DNA of 64,000 bases, from NCBI GenBank assembly GCA_016191345.1, contig JACPOU010000051.1, forward strand, positions 17,485 through 81,484, given 5' to 3'. This document shows positions 1 through 7,087 of this stretch, piece after piece. Made by a program: the position numbers and the translations under genes. The stretch's first letter is position 1. Each line of letters opens with the position of its first letter. The notes under the pieces were generated by a model. It searched no databases. It was not told the origin of the DNA and saw only the letters and a list, made by a program, of their open reading frames with translations. The DNA comes from Chloroflexota bacterium. GTDB lineage: Bacteria > Chloroflexota > Limnocylindria > Limnocylindrales > CSP1-4.

Positions 1-2
1 TC

Positions 3-662
3 CTCTCGCACGAGCTCCGGACGCCCGTCACGACGATCTATGCCGGGGCCAAGGTCCTTGCCCGGAGCGAGAGCCAGATGGAGCCCGAGGCGCGACGCGA
101 GATCTTCGACGACATCCACATCGAGGCGGAGCGCCTCCACCGGCTCGTCGAGGACGTGGTCGCCCTGACCCGCTTCGGGGAGGGCGCCCTCGAGATCGGC
201 AACGAGCCGGTGCTCCTCCAGCGCGTCGTGCCGACCGTCGTCCGGTCCGAGCAGGCCCGCTGGCCGCAGGGCCGCTTCGAGGTGGACCTCTCCCCGGACC
301 TGCCACCGGTCTCGGGCGACCGGACGTACCTGGAGCAGGTCATCCGCAACCTGCTCGCCAACGCGGTGAAGTACGGCGGCGTCGGGGCGCCGATCCGCCT
401 CGTCACGAGGACCGAGGGCGACGAGGTCAGCGTCCGGGTCCTCGACGAGGGGCCGGGCTTCCCCGAGCAGGAGGGCGACCGCCTCTTCGAGCTCTACTAC
501 CGCTCGCCGACCACGTCGTCGCAGGCGAGTGGCTCGGGGATCGGCCTCTTCGTCTGCGCCCGCCTGATCGACGCGATGGGCGGCCGGATCTGGGCGAGCA
601 ACCGGCCCGCGGGCGGCGCGGAGTTCGGCTTCGCCCTCAAGGTCATGTCCGAGGACACCTGA
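3..662 (+). CDS. Sensor histidine kinase, C-terminal part (5' truncated by window edge)
   Basis: Cytoplasmic catalytic half of a two-component sensor kinase, which autophosphorylates on a histidine and passes the phosphate to a response regulator. The reading frame is open from base 3, and the phospho-acceptor H-box SHELRTP is encoded at bases 6-26. A HATPase_c domain follows, with an N-box (RNLLANAVKYG), a G1 box (DEGPGF) and a G2 box (GSGIGLFV). The sensor region lies outside the window, so the signal is unknown. No response regulator follows, because the next gene is convergent. The product ends in an ordinary HATPase C-terminus with no receiver domain. Confidence 0.93.
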   Translation, partial: LSHELRTPVTTIYAGAKVLARSESQMEPEARREIFDDIHIEAERLHRLVEDVVALTRFGEGALEIGNEPVLLQRVVPTVVRSEQARWPQGRFEVDLSPDLPPVSGDRTYLEQVIRNLLANAVKYGGVGAPIRLVTRTEGDEVSVRVLDEGPGFPEQEGDRLFELYYRSPTTSSQASGSGIGLFVCARLIDAMGGRIWASNRPAGGAEFGFALKVMSEDT

Positions 663-675
663 CGCCGGCGAATCG

Positions 676-1647
676 TCAGAGCCAGCCCCGGAGCCGCGAG
701 ACGCCGAGCGTCGCGGTGGCCATGAGCAGCATCGCCCCGATGACGAGCCAGAAGTTGCTCGTGGTGTCGAAGAACTCGAGCCCGAAGTTCATGCCCATGA
801 TCCCGGCCAGAACGACGGCAGGGAGCAGGACCGCGTTGAGGATCGTGAGGCGCTTCACCACCTCGTTGACCCGCTGCCCGGTGCTGCTCTGGTGGAGCGC
901 GACGGACCCGACGAGCAGCTCCCGGACGGCCTCGATGGCGGAGATCGTGGACTCCAGGCGATCCACGAGGCCGGGCCACGGCCGGCCGAGGGCGGCGATC
1001 TCGAAGTCGGGCCGGGCGAGCGGCCCGAAGACCTCGCGATGGGGCGCCAGCAATCGGCGGAGCATCGCTCCTCGCCGGCGGAGGGTCACCACCTCGTTGA
1101 GGTAGGCCTCTGCCGCATTGCCCCGGATCGCGAGCTCGTCGAGAACGTCGACGCGGCGTTCGATGGCCTCCACGTGACGCAGGTAGCAGGAGAGGATCTC
1201 GTCGGCGATCACCGCCAGGAGCGCCGCCGCGTCGAGCACGCCGAGCCCGAGCTCGCCGCGGAGCTGCCGGATCGCGGCGTCGACCGCATCGAGGCGCCCG
1301 TCGTGGATGGTGACGACGACGTTCGAGCCGGCGATGAGGTCGAGGGTTCCGGATTCGACCGCCTGGGACCCCGGAGCTCCATCGTCCGGGGCAGCCACCG
1401 CGGTGACGCGGATTCTGACCCAGCCATCGTGCCGGGAGAGACTGGGACGATCGGCCTCGGCGGCCCGCGGCCGGACGTGGACCGGCGCCGCGACCGCGTC
1501 GAGCGCCGCCCGGAGCTCCTCCTCGCCGCTGCCGTCGATGTCCACCCAGAGGAGCCGGCTCCGGCCGAGGGACCGGAGGACCTTCCGCTCCAGCTCGACC
1601 TCACGCTCGGCGCTGTGCGCCTCGAACAGGACGGCTCGAACGGTCAC
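676..1647 (-). CDS. CorA-family divalent metal ion transporter
   Basis: Inner-membrane Mg2+/Co2+ channel of the CorA family, 323 residues and so of usual length. The N-terminal two thirds are soluble and charged, and two C-terminal membrane helices follow. The family signature GMN appears as GIMGMNFG just after the first helix. The short tail after the second helix ends in RLRGW, and the conserved basic cytoplasmic end is typical of CorA. The start is GTG. The gene converges on the histidine kinase gene with a 13-base gap, so the two are not co-transcribed. Ion selectivity cannot be read from the sequence. Confidence 0.92.
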   Translation of the reverse strand: MTVRAVLFEAHSAEREVELERKVLRSLGRSRLLWVDIDGSGEEELRAALDAVAAPVHVRPRAAEADRPSLSRHDGWVRIRVTAVAAPDDGAPGSQAVESGTLDLIAGSNVVVTIHDGRLDAVDAAIRQLRGELGLGVLDAAALLAVIADEILSCYLRHVEAIERRVDVLDELAIRGNAAEAYLNEVVTLRRRGAMLRRLLAPHREVFGPLARPDFEIAALGRPWPGLVDRLESTISAIEAVRELLVGSVALHQSSTGQRVNEVVKRLTILNAVLLPAVVLAGIMGMNFGLEFFDTTSNFWLVIGAMLLMATATLGVSRLRGWL

Positions 1648-1668
1648 GCGTCGATGGAGAGGCGCGCG

Positions 1669-1797
1669 TCAGCGCGCCAGGTTGAGCAGGAGCGCAGCCA
1701 CGAACGCGAGACCCGACAGGACGTACTCGACGACGCGCATCGACATCTCGGGCCTGGGCTGGACCACGGTCTGATCGATCACATTCGGCTGGTCCAC
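1669..1797 (-). CDS. Small single-pass membrane protein, 42 aa
   Basis: A short frame beginning at GTG 1797 with a good Shine-Dalgarno sequence (GGAGG about 7 bases upstream). It encodes a polar N-terminus (DQPNVIDQTVVQPRP) followed by one hydrophobic helix (YVLSGLAFVAALLLNLAR). It lies 21 bases upstream of the corA-like gene on the same strand and may be its operon partner. No family is recognised. The DQTVVQP stretch faintly resembles the N-terminal tail of the YggT-like protein at 4158-4574. The ribosome-binding site and the helix favour a real gene, but 42 residues is too short to be certain. Confidence 0.5.
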   Translation of the reverse strand: MDQPNVIDQTVVQPRPEMSMRVVEYVLSGLAFVAALLLNLAR

Positions 1798-2189
1798 GGT
1801 CTGCCTCCGCCGGGCGGTCGGCTGGCGCGACCTGCGCCATCGCCTCGGTCTGTTCGAAGGTTCGCGAACCCGCCATCCCCGGCGCGACGCATCGCGATCG
1901 AGGGTTGTGACAGGGCGATTGCAGCCCATCGCGACCGCGGGTCGCGACGCGCCGGCGGCACGCCGGGCCTGCCTCCCCGGCGCCTGCGCCGCGGATGCCG
2001 CTGGTCGAGGTGCCGCCGGGTGCGATGCCCGTGACAGGGGACTGCAACGGCTCGGCCGCGTTCGTTCGCCTGCCCGGGTCCTCCCGCCGGATACGGTCCT
2101 GGATGTCCCCGGCAACGCCGCGGACCCTGGGGATGGACGACCTGCGGGCGCCTCCCCGGAGCCACCCTGAACCCTCGAGAGGTGTCTGC
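1798..2189. other. Intergenic region, 392 bp
   Basis: No convincing gene is visible. It separates the minus-strand corA unit from the plus-strand lipoprotein gene, so it should hold two divergent promoters. The sequence GTGACAGGG followed by a TGCA core occurs twice, near 1908 and 2030, as an imperfect direct repeat. No -35/-10 pair is clear. Confidence 0.4.
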
Positions 2190-2405
2190 ATGAACCGACG
2201 ACTAGCCTTGCTTGCCGTGGTCCTGGTGGCCGCGGCCTGCACCCCGGCCAGCTCGCCGTCCGGTGGTCTGGAGACCACCCCCCCGCTCTCGACTCCGGGC
2301 CCGACGCTCGAGAGCTCGATGCCCTCGTCGACGCCCTCCATGGAGGCGTCGTCCTCGCCCGAGCTGTCCCCCGGGTCCTCCGCATCCCCCCTCACCTCGC
2401 CGTAG
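2190..2405 (+). CDS. Small Ser/Pro/Thr-rich lipoprotein, 71 aa
   Basis: Predicted small exported lipoprotein. The N-terminus MNRRLALLAVVLVAAAC is a type II signal peptide with lipobox VAAAC, cysteine 17 being the lipidated residue. The remaining 55 or so residues are low-complexity S, P, T and E, like a wall-spanning or surface spacer, with no folded domain. ATG 2190 is preceded by GAGAGGTG. A strong terminator follows directly, so the gene is probably monocistronic. Upstream in-frame codons exist, but the signal peptide fixes the start. Confidence 0.72.
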   Translation: MNRRLALLAVVLVAAACTPASSPSGGLETTPPLSTPGPTLESSMPSSTPSMEASSSPELSPGSSASPLTSP

Positions 2406-2423
2406 CCCCGACGGCGAGCTCAC

Positions 2424-2462
2424 GAGCCCCGAGGTCGACCTCCCCGACCTCGGGGCTCTTTT
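2424..2462 (+). terminator. Intrinsic terminator after the lipoprotein gene
   Basis: A perfect 14-bp stem (GAGCCCCGAGGTCG at 2424-2437 with its complement at 2445-2458), a 7-base loop, and then TTTT. This is the clearest rho-independent terminator in the window. Confidence 0.9.
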
Positions 2463-2562
2463 CGTGCCCGGCAGAGCCGGAGCGGCCGCGCTGCTCGCGC
2501 CCAACGGGATCCGCGCGAGGCCGGGCAGACGCCCGACGCCGGGCAGACGCCGGGCAGAACGA

Positions 2563-2588
2563 GACCCAAAGCCACGTGGCTTTGGGTC
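2563..2588. repeat. 26-bp perfect palindrome centred on CACGTG
   Basis: GACCCAAAGCCAC followed immediately by its exact reverse complement. The uninterrupted dyad has no loop and no T-tract, so it resembles a protein-binding site or cruciform rather than a terminator. It lies between convergent transcription units. Confidence 0.7.
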
Positions 2589-2739
2589 ATCGTGTCGGCG
2601 AGGTCCCCGGACCCTCGTTCGCCGATTCCCAGCATCGGCGTGATCGAGTCGGAGCCGAGTGGCAGTGTCCGCCCCGGAGGCCCTGGTCCGGATGCCGGAT
2701 CGGCGGAGTTCCATTCCATTCGCATTGCAGGGCGAATCC

Positions 2740-2762
2740 GGGCCCGGGCCATGCCCGGGCCC
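2740..2762 (-). terminator. GC hairpin downstream of the minus-strand pair
   Basis: A 10-bp perfect stem (GGGCCCGGGC) with a 3-base CAT loop, 14 bases beyond the stop codon of the Cys-rich membrane protein gene. There is no U-tract, so termination is plausible but not certain. Confidence 0.45.
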
Positions 2763-2776
2763 CGGTCAGCGCGAGG

Positions 2777-3007
2777 TCAGTGGGGGTGGTCCTCGTCGGG
2801 ATCGTGCCGGCGCCCGCAGCTCGCGCAGACGGGGATTCCGTAGAACTTCCCGGCTCGTGCCTCGAGCTCCCGCTCCCTGGCCAGCTTCTCCAGCCGGCAG
2901 TGGCCGCACTGTGCGCACGTGCCCACGGGCAGGAAGCACAGGCCGACGGCCACCAGGAACAGGGCGATCGAGAGCAGCCCGACGAGGTCCATCGCGGACA
3001 GGGACAT
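2777..3007 (-). CDS. Small Cys-rich membrane protein, 76 aa
   Basis: No family is recognised. An N-terminal hydrophobic helix (about residues 8-28) is followed by a cysteine cluster, CAQCGHC at residues 31-37. A charged helix comes next, then CASC at residues 61-64 and a His/Asp-rich end (RRHDPDEDHPH). The paired CxxC motifs look like a membrane-anchored zinc ribbon, although a redox role is possible. The start ATG 3007 lies 2 bases after the stop of the gene upstream, so the two are translationally coupled. Confidence 0.65.
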   Translation of the reverse strand: MSLSAMDLVGLLSIALFLVAVGLCFLPVGTCAQCGHCRLEKLARERELEARAGKFYGIPVCASCGRRHDPDEDHPH

Positions 3008-3009
3008 CG

Positions 3010-3474
3010 TCAGACGTCCCGACCCTCGGAGGGGTCGTAGCTCAGGAGGGAGCCCTCGGCGGCCGAGATTCCCGTGGTGATGGTGGTCCCAGTTCCGGCG
3101 AACTCGGTCCCCGCGTCGACCGCGGAGTTCGATTCGCTCATCCGGTCGAAGCCCTCGAGCCCGTCCTCGGGCCAGGTCTCGCTCCGGTTCCGCGACCAGC
3201 TCTGGAGGACGAACGCCGTCGCGACGCCGGCGATGGCGACCACGCCGATGCCGGCGAGGATCCAGGGCCACGCCGTGCGGCGCTGGCGTCCGCGCATGCG
3301 GTCCACGGCCTCGTCGGCGCTGCGTCCGAGCGTCTCGAGGGACGGAAGGTCCACCCGCGACAGGTCGGGCAGGTGGTGCATCAGGTCGATCTTCGAGAGG
3401 TCGGGGAGCCGGTCGATCCGATCGCGGATTTCCTCGATGGCGGGATCGATCGAGCGAAGAGCGGTAGCGGTCAT
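3010..3474 (-). CDS. Hypothetical single-pass membrane protein, 154 aa
   Basis: Family not recognised. Residues 1-60 are amphipathic, with an alternating pattern (IDRLPDLSKIDLMHHLPDLS) that could form a coiled or membrane-surface helix. A basic patch (RGRQRR) precedes one transmembrane helix at about residues 70-90, and the rest is a polar tail. ATG 3474 has a strong AGGAGG site 7 bases upstream, which decides the start. It is the first gene of a two-gene unit with the Cys-rich protein that follows. Confidence 0.7.
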   Translation of the reverse strand: MTATALRSIDPAIEEIRDRIDRLPDLSKIDLMHHLPDLSRVDLPSLETLGRSADEAVDRMRGRQRRTAWPWILAGIGVVAIAGVATAFVLQSWSRNRSETWPEDGLEGFDRMSESNSAVDAGTEFAGTGTTITTGISAAEGSLLSYDPSEGRDV

Positions 3475-3693
3475 GTGGTTCCTCCTTGGTGACCCGATCC
3501 TGACCCCGCGCGCGACGCACCCGGACCCACGGGAGCGGCCGTGCCATTGCAGCCGTGTGTCGCTCGCGGGCGCGGCGCGGTCCGGGCGGGCGCGGACGCA
3601 AGACCACTGCAAGTGCGCCCGCCTCCCCGGAGGTGGGCCGGCAAGGCAGGCAGGCGCAGGCTGCCCTGGCACGCCGCACGAGGAGCACGAACC

Positions 3694-3969
3694 ATGACCG
3701 ATATCGAACGACCGACCCCGGGCACGGCCCCCACGGAGGGTCGCAACGACCTCCCGCTCCCCGGCGCCGGCACGCCCAGCGACGCGATCGATACGCCGAT
3801 CCCGGGACCGGCCGGTCCGCTCCGCGACATCGGCGACCAGCCGGAGGATCGGGAGACGCAGCGACGGGATGAGCTCGCCGACCGCGTCGGCGTCGGAATG
3901 CCCACCCCGGCGGGATCGGTCCGCCCGGACGTCCTGCCCGACGTGGACCCGCCCGACCGGCCGATGTAG
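3694..3969 (+). CDS. Hypothetical Pro-rich protein, 91 aa
   Basis: Not recognised. It is rich in Pro, Asp, Gly and Arg with no hydrophobic segment, and is probably a disordered cytoplasmic protein. It has repeated TPxPG-like turns (RPTPGTAP, DTPIPGPAG, VGMPTPAG). ATG 3694 has AGGAG 8 bases upstream. It is divergent from the membrane-protein pair, with a 219-bp shared upstream region. Clear ribosome-binding signal and codon use support expression, but nothing points to a function. Confidence 0.5.
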   Translation: MTDIERPTPGTAPTEGRNDLPLPGAGTPSDAIDTPIPGPAGPLRDIGDQPEDRETQRRDELADRVGVGMPTPAGSVRPDVLPDVDPPDRPM

Positions 3970-4157
3970 CCCTGGCCCTCGCGGTTCAAGGCCATCCCGG
4001 CCCCGGACGGCCGAAGCGCTGCCTCGCACCTGACGCGCGGATGCAAGACCCGGGCGGTCGGGGCGGGTCAGCCTGAATCCGCCTCGGGCCGACCCTCGAA
4101 CGCGGGCGCTCCGGGACCGAGCCTCGGCCCGGGAGGGTCGCCCAGGAGGAATCCACG

Positions 4158-4574
4158 ATGACCTATGAAGAGCGCGTCGTCCGTCGATCGGACGACCGGA
4201 TCGTCAGCCCGGCCCCCGGCGTCGTCGAACCGGTCCACCAGACCGTCGTCGACCGGCAGACCGTTGTCAGCCCGAGTGGTGGCGAGGTCGGCCGGCGGAT
4301 CGTCGTCCTCGTCTTCGGGATCATCCAGGCCCTCATCGTGCTCAGGATCGTCCTGCTGCTCCTGAACGCGCGCGAGGGCAACGACCTCGTCGCGTTCATC
4401 CTCAACACGAGCCAGGTCTTCGTCGCCCCGTTCGTCGGGATCTTCAACAACGACGCCCTGAAGTCCGGCGGCTCCGTGCTGGACATCGCCGCGATCGCCG
4501 CGCTCGTCGGCTGGACGATCCTCGAGGCGATCGTGCTCTGGATCGTCAACGTCTTCCGACGCGAGACGGTCTGA
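4158..4574 (+). CDS. YggT-family integral membrane protein
   Basis: A small membrane protein of the YggT family, whose members are implicated in envelope or osmotic homeostasis, though the molecular role is not settled. The N-terminal 50 residues are polar (ERVVRRSDDRIVSP, then a TVVDRQTVV motif). Two hydrophobic segments follow at about residues 48-70 and 112-132, and between them is a loop with FVAPFVGIF, reminiscent of the YggT PxxxP(F) region. ATG 4158 has AGGAGG 8 bases upstream. The long polar N-terminal tail is unusual for the family. Confidence 0.72.
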   Translation: MTYEERVVRRSDDRIVSPAPGVVEPVHQTVVDRQTVVSPSGGEVGRRIVVLVFGIIQALIVLRIVLLLLNAREGNDLVAFILNTSQVFVAPFVGIFNNDALKSGGSVLDIAAIAALVGWTILEAIVLWIVNVFRRETV

Positions 4575-4584
4575 CCTGACGCGC

Positions 4585-4617
4585 GCCCCGGACGCGGGTT
4601 CGCCCGCCGTCCGGGGC
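4585..4617 (+). terminator. Hairpin after the YggT-like gene
   Basis: A 10-bp stem (GCCCCGGACG paired with CGTCCGGGGC), extended by an inner GCGGG/CCCGC pairing. It has no T-tract. It begins 10 bases after the stop codon. Confidence 0.45.
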
Positions 4618-4740
4618 ACCGTCCAGCCGGGCATGGAAACCGACCCGGCTCACCCCCTGGTGCCGGCCACGGCGGGCCTCGGCGAGCGACCCGCCGACCT
4701 CGTCGCTGGTCGGCGCCGCCATCCCCGAAAGGAGTCTCCG

Positions 4741-4908
4741 ATGCCGTCGAGCTGGTCGAGCAAGCGTGAGCGCCAGTACGAGCACATCAAGGACTCGTAC
4801 GAGGACCGCGGCGTGTCCGAGAAGGAATCGGAGGAGCGCGCCGCCCGGACCGTGAACAAGGAGCGTGCGGAGCACGGCGAGACCAAGGGCCCCCGCAAGC
4901 CGGCCTGA
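4741..4908 (+). CDS. Small conserved charged protein, 55 aa (plasmid-stabilisation-like annotation)
   Basis: A short, highly charged cytoplasmic protein. The pattern SSKRERQYEHIKDSY followed by AARTVNKERAEHG matches a widespread family of 50-70 residue proteins often labelled plasmid stabilisation protein. Its true function is unknown, and there is no toxin partner here. ATG 4741 has AAAGGAG 8 bases upstream. It sits alone between the YggT-like and cupredoxin genes. Confidence 0.65.
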   Translation: MPSSWSSKRERQYEHIKDSYEDRGVSEKESEERAARTVNKERAEHGETKGPRKPA

Positions 4909-5068
4909 CGGCCGGCGCCCCGTTTGGGGGGGTCTCCCGCGTCCGCCGCCCCGCCGCCCGACGGGCCATCAGCGGACCCTCATCTCTGGTTCGCGGGATC
5001 CAATTCCGTGCGGCCGCCGTACTGTGCCTGAGACGCCCGTCCGGTCGGCGCCACTGGAGACAAACCGC

Positions 5069-5488
5069 ATGTTCCCCCGCGTTCGCGCCCTCGCTCTCCT
5101 CGCCGCCTTGGCGGTCACTGCCTGTGGGGGCGGCTCCACAGGCTCCTCCGCCGCGACCCAGCGCGAGCCGGATCGGAGCGCCCCGGCGTCCGCTTCCGAG
5201 CTGCCGCCCGCGACGCCGGCCGGGAATCCCGCGGGAGCCGCCGCCGTGGCGATCGTCGACTACGGCTTCAACCCCGCCGACCTGACCGTCACTGTCGGAA
5301 CGACCGTCACGTGGACGAACACCGGAGGACGCCCACACACGGTCACGAGCATCGACGGGGGCTTCACGAGCAGTGGCACGCTGTCGAGCGGGAACACGTA
5401 CGCGCAGACCTTTGCCACCGCCGGGACCTTTGCCTACATTTGCGGCATCCACAACTCGATGAAGGGCACGATCACGGTCACGCCCTGA
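5069..5488 (+). CDS. Cupredoxin (plastocyanin/amicyanin-like) lipoprotein
   Basis: A type 1 blue-copper electron carrier anchored outside the membrane. The signal peptide ends in a lipobox (LAVTAC, Cys 15), followed by a Gly/Ser/Pro spacer and a cupredoxin domain over about the last 85 residues. The copper ligands are visible: His in GGRPHTV, then Cys, His and Met in YICGIHNSMKG. ATG 5069 has GGAGA 8 bases upstream, and TACTGT at 5020-5025 is a possible -10. The ECF sigma factor gene starts 41 bases downstream. The redox partner cannot be deduced from this locus. Confidence 0.88.
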   Translation: MFPRVRALALLAALAVTACGGGSTGSSAATQREPDRSAPASASELPPATPAGNPAGAAAVAIVDYGFNPADLTVTVGTTVTWTNTGGRPHTVTSIDGGFTSSGTLSSGNTYAQTFATAGTFAYICGIHNSMKGTITVTP

Positions 5489-5516
5489 CCCGCTCGACAA
5501 CGGCGACGGACGGGCC

Positions 5517-5522
5517 CACGAT
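5517..5522 (+). promoter_or_regulatory. -10-like CACGAT, 6 bases before sigma factor ATG
   Basis: The hexamer ends at 5522 and ATG begins at 5529, with no Shine-Dalgarno sequence. It fits the leaderless pattern seen before other genes in this window. Confidence 0.4.
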
Positions 5523-5528
5523 CCCCCT

Positions 5529-6233
5529 ATGCGCGAATCGCAGGCGGGAGCGCCCGCCGACGACGATGGCAGCGTCCCAGGGGACGGGGCGCTTCTGGAG
5601 CGCCTCGCCCGCGGCGATGAGGCAGCGTTCATGACGGTCTACGATCGGTATGCCGACGCGCTGTTCGGGACGGCGTTTCGGTTCCTGCACGATCGCGAGG
5701 CCGCGGCCGAGGTCGTCCAGGAGAGCTTTCTCGCCCTGTGGCGCCGCGCCCGCCAGTTCGATGCCGCGGCCGGCTCGCTCGCCGGTTGGCTGCTGGGGAT
5801 CGGCCGGAACCAGGCCATCGATCGGCTCCGCGCCGAGGCCAGGCGGCCGCAGCTGCTTCAACCCACGCAATCGGGTCATGCCGCGCTCGACCGCGCTGGC
5901 GGGGAGAACGGACTGGATTGGGCGAGCGCCCGACTGGCCGCCCCGAGGGCGGATGAGCCGCCCGAGGAGACCGATCGGCGATGGCTGCGAGCGCTTCTGC
6001 GCACCACCCTCTCCGAGATGCGGCCCGAAGAGAGAGAGGTCCTGGTGCTGGCCTACGACCAGGGGCTCAGCCAGTCAGATATCGCGGCGCGGCTGGGCGT
6101 TCCGATCGGGACGGTGAAGTCGCGAACGCGGCGCGCGCTGCTGCATCTTCGTGACCGCCTCGGCAGCGTTCCCGGCATCCGTCCGGCAGGGGCCCTCACC
6201 GAGGCGCGCGGCGAGCCCGAGGGTGTCCGATGA
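5529..6233 (+). CDS. ECF-family RNA polymerase sigma factor
   Basis: An alternative sigma factor of the extracytoplasmic-function group, 234 residues. Region 2 is at about residues 28-95, with the core-binding and -10 recognition segment LFGTAFRFLHDREAAAEVVQ and the WRRARQFD motif. Region 4 is at about residues 155-215 and contains the helix-turn-helix (LSQSDIAARLGVPIGTVKSR). An acidic linker joins the two. The stop overlaps the anti-sigma start by ATGA (6230-6233), typical of a coupled sigma/anti-sigma pair. The ZAS-type partner suggests a SigK/RskA-like membrane-signalled system. The ATG lacks a Shine-Dalgarno sequence and may be leaderless. Confidence 0.93.
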   Translation: MRESQAGAPADDDGSVPGDGALLERLARGDEAAFMTVYDRYADALFGTAFRFLHDREAAAEVVQESFLALWRRARQFDAAAGSLAGWLLGIGRNQAIDRLRAEARRPQLLQPTQSGHAALDRAGGENGLDWASARLAAPRADEPPEETDRRWLRALLRTTLSEMRPEEREVLVLAYDQGLSQSDIAARLGVPIGTVKSRTRRALLHLRDRLGSVPGIRPAGALTEARGEPEGVR

Positions 6234-7084
6234 TCAACCGGACCCATGGCGAGGCGCAGGAACTGCTGGCGGATCTCGTGCTCGACGCCGGCGCCGTGGA
6301 CAAGCTGGCGGATACGTCGCTCGCTGCCCACGTCGAGTCATGCGCGGAGTGCGGCCGGGACCTGCGGGCCGGGCAGCGAACGCGCGCGGCGGTACGCGCC
6401 GCCCTCGTGGGCCCGTATGATCCGGCGCACCCGCTGCGGCTCGCCGAACTGGCGCATGACGAACCGATCCCTGCGCCAGCGGCGCTGCGTTCCGTGGTGA
6501 AGAACAGGGCGCGCATCGGGATCATGGAGCCGTCAGCCGGCGTCGAGCCCCTCGGCGCGGAGGCTCCCAGGGTCGGAGTCGGGGTCGGGCGGCGTTTCCT
6601 GCCAGGCGGCCGATTCCTGCCACTCGTCGCCGCCCTCGCGCTGCTCGTCGCCTCCGGCGGGCTGTTGCTGGAGCAGGGCGCGCGGCTCGACGAAGCCCGG
6701 GCCGAGACGGCCGCCCTGCAGGCCGTGACGGCCACCCTCGATCGCATCCTCGCCGATCCTGCCCATCGCCTCGTGGACCTTCGGACAGCTGATGGCAGCG
6801 TCAACGGCTCATTGTCCTGGTCGAGCCGCGACATCGCGGTCCTGACCTTGGCTCTCGACCCGCCATCGCGAGACCAGGTCTACCTCTGCTGGATCGAGCG
6901 TGACGGCGTTCGGTCGCCCGTAGGAAGGATGCGGTTCGCGGGACGTGCGGCCTTCTGGACCGGTTCGCTCGATGAATGGGCGACGACGACGTTCGATGCC
7001 GGCGGAACGTTCGGGATCAGCCTTGAGCCCGTCTCCGGTCCGGTCGGCAACCCGGCAATCCTCGTCGCCGATCTCGGCGGGTGA
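6230..7084 (+). CDS. RskA-like transmembrane anti-sigma factor
   Basis: It should sequester the preceding ECF sigma factor at the membrane. The N-terminal zinc-binding anti-sigma motif is HVESCAEC (His 34, Cys 38, Cys 41). A disordered linker leads to one membrane helix at about residues 128-147 (FLPLVAALALLVASGGLLL). A short coiled segment and an extracytoplasmic anti-sigma-K-type domain follow, with the family-like YLCWIERDGV and FGISLEPVSG motifs. The start is coupled to the sigma gene. Release would normally need regulated proteolysis; no protease gene is nearby. Confidence 0.88.
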   Translation: MINRTHGEAQELLADLVLDAGAVDKLADTSLAAHVESCAECGRDLRAGQRTRAAVRAALVGPYDPAHPLRLAELAHDEPIPAPAALRSVVKNRARIGIMEPSAGVEPLGAEAPRVGVGVGRRFLPGGRFLPLVAALALLVASGGLLLEQGARLDEARAETAALQAVTATLDRILADPAHRLVDLRTADGSVNGSLSWSSRDIAVLTLALDPPSRDQVYLCWIERDGVRSPVGRMRFAGRAAFWTGSLDEWATTTFDAGGTFGISLEPVSGPVGNPAILVADLGG

Positions 7085-7087
7085 GCC

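Larger units (their letters stand above)
2406..2776. other. Intergenic region with terminator, short repeats and palindromes
   Basis: No gene is supported in these 371 bases. They hold the terminator at 2424-2462, three copies of CCGGGCAGA between 2521 and 2558, a 26-bp perfect palindrome at 2563-2588, and a GC hairpin at 2740-2762 that probably ends the convergent minus-strand unit. Confidence 0.6.

Noticed and set aside
1907-2170. An 87-codon plus-strand frame before the lipoprotein gene
   Set aside because: It has no ribosome-binding site, an Ala/Arg/Gly/Pro-only composition and no domain; typical of spurious frames in GC-rich DNA.
1908-3612. An ATTGCAG/ACTGCAA-like motif before several small envelope genes (1919, 2041, 2725, 3545, 3606)
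   Set aside because: Copies vary in sequence, orientation and distance to genes, and some lie in a palindromic region; it could easily be chance.
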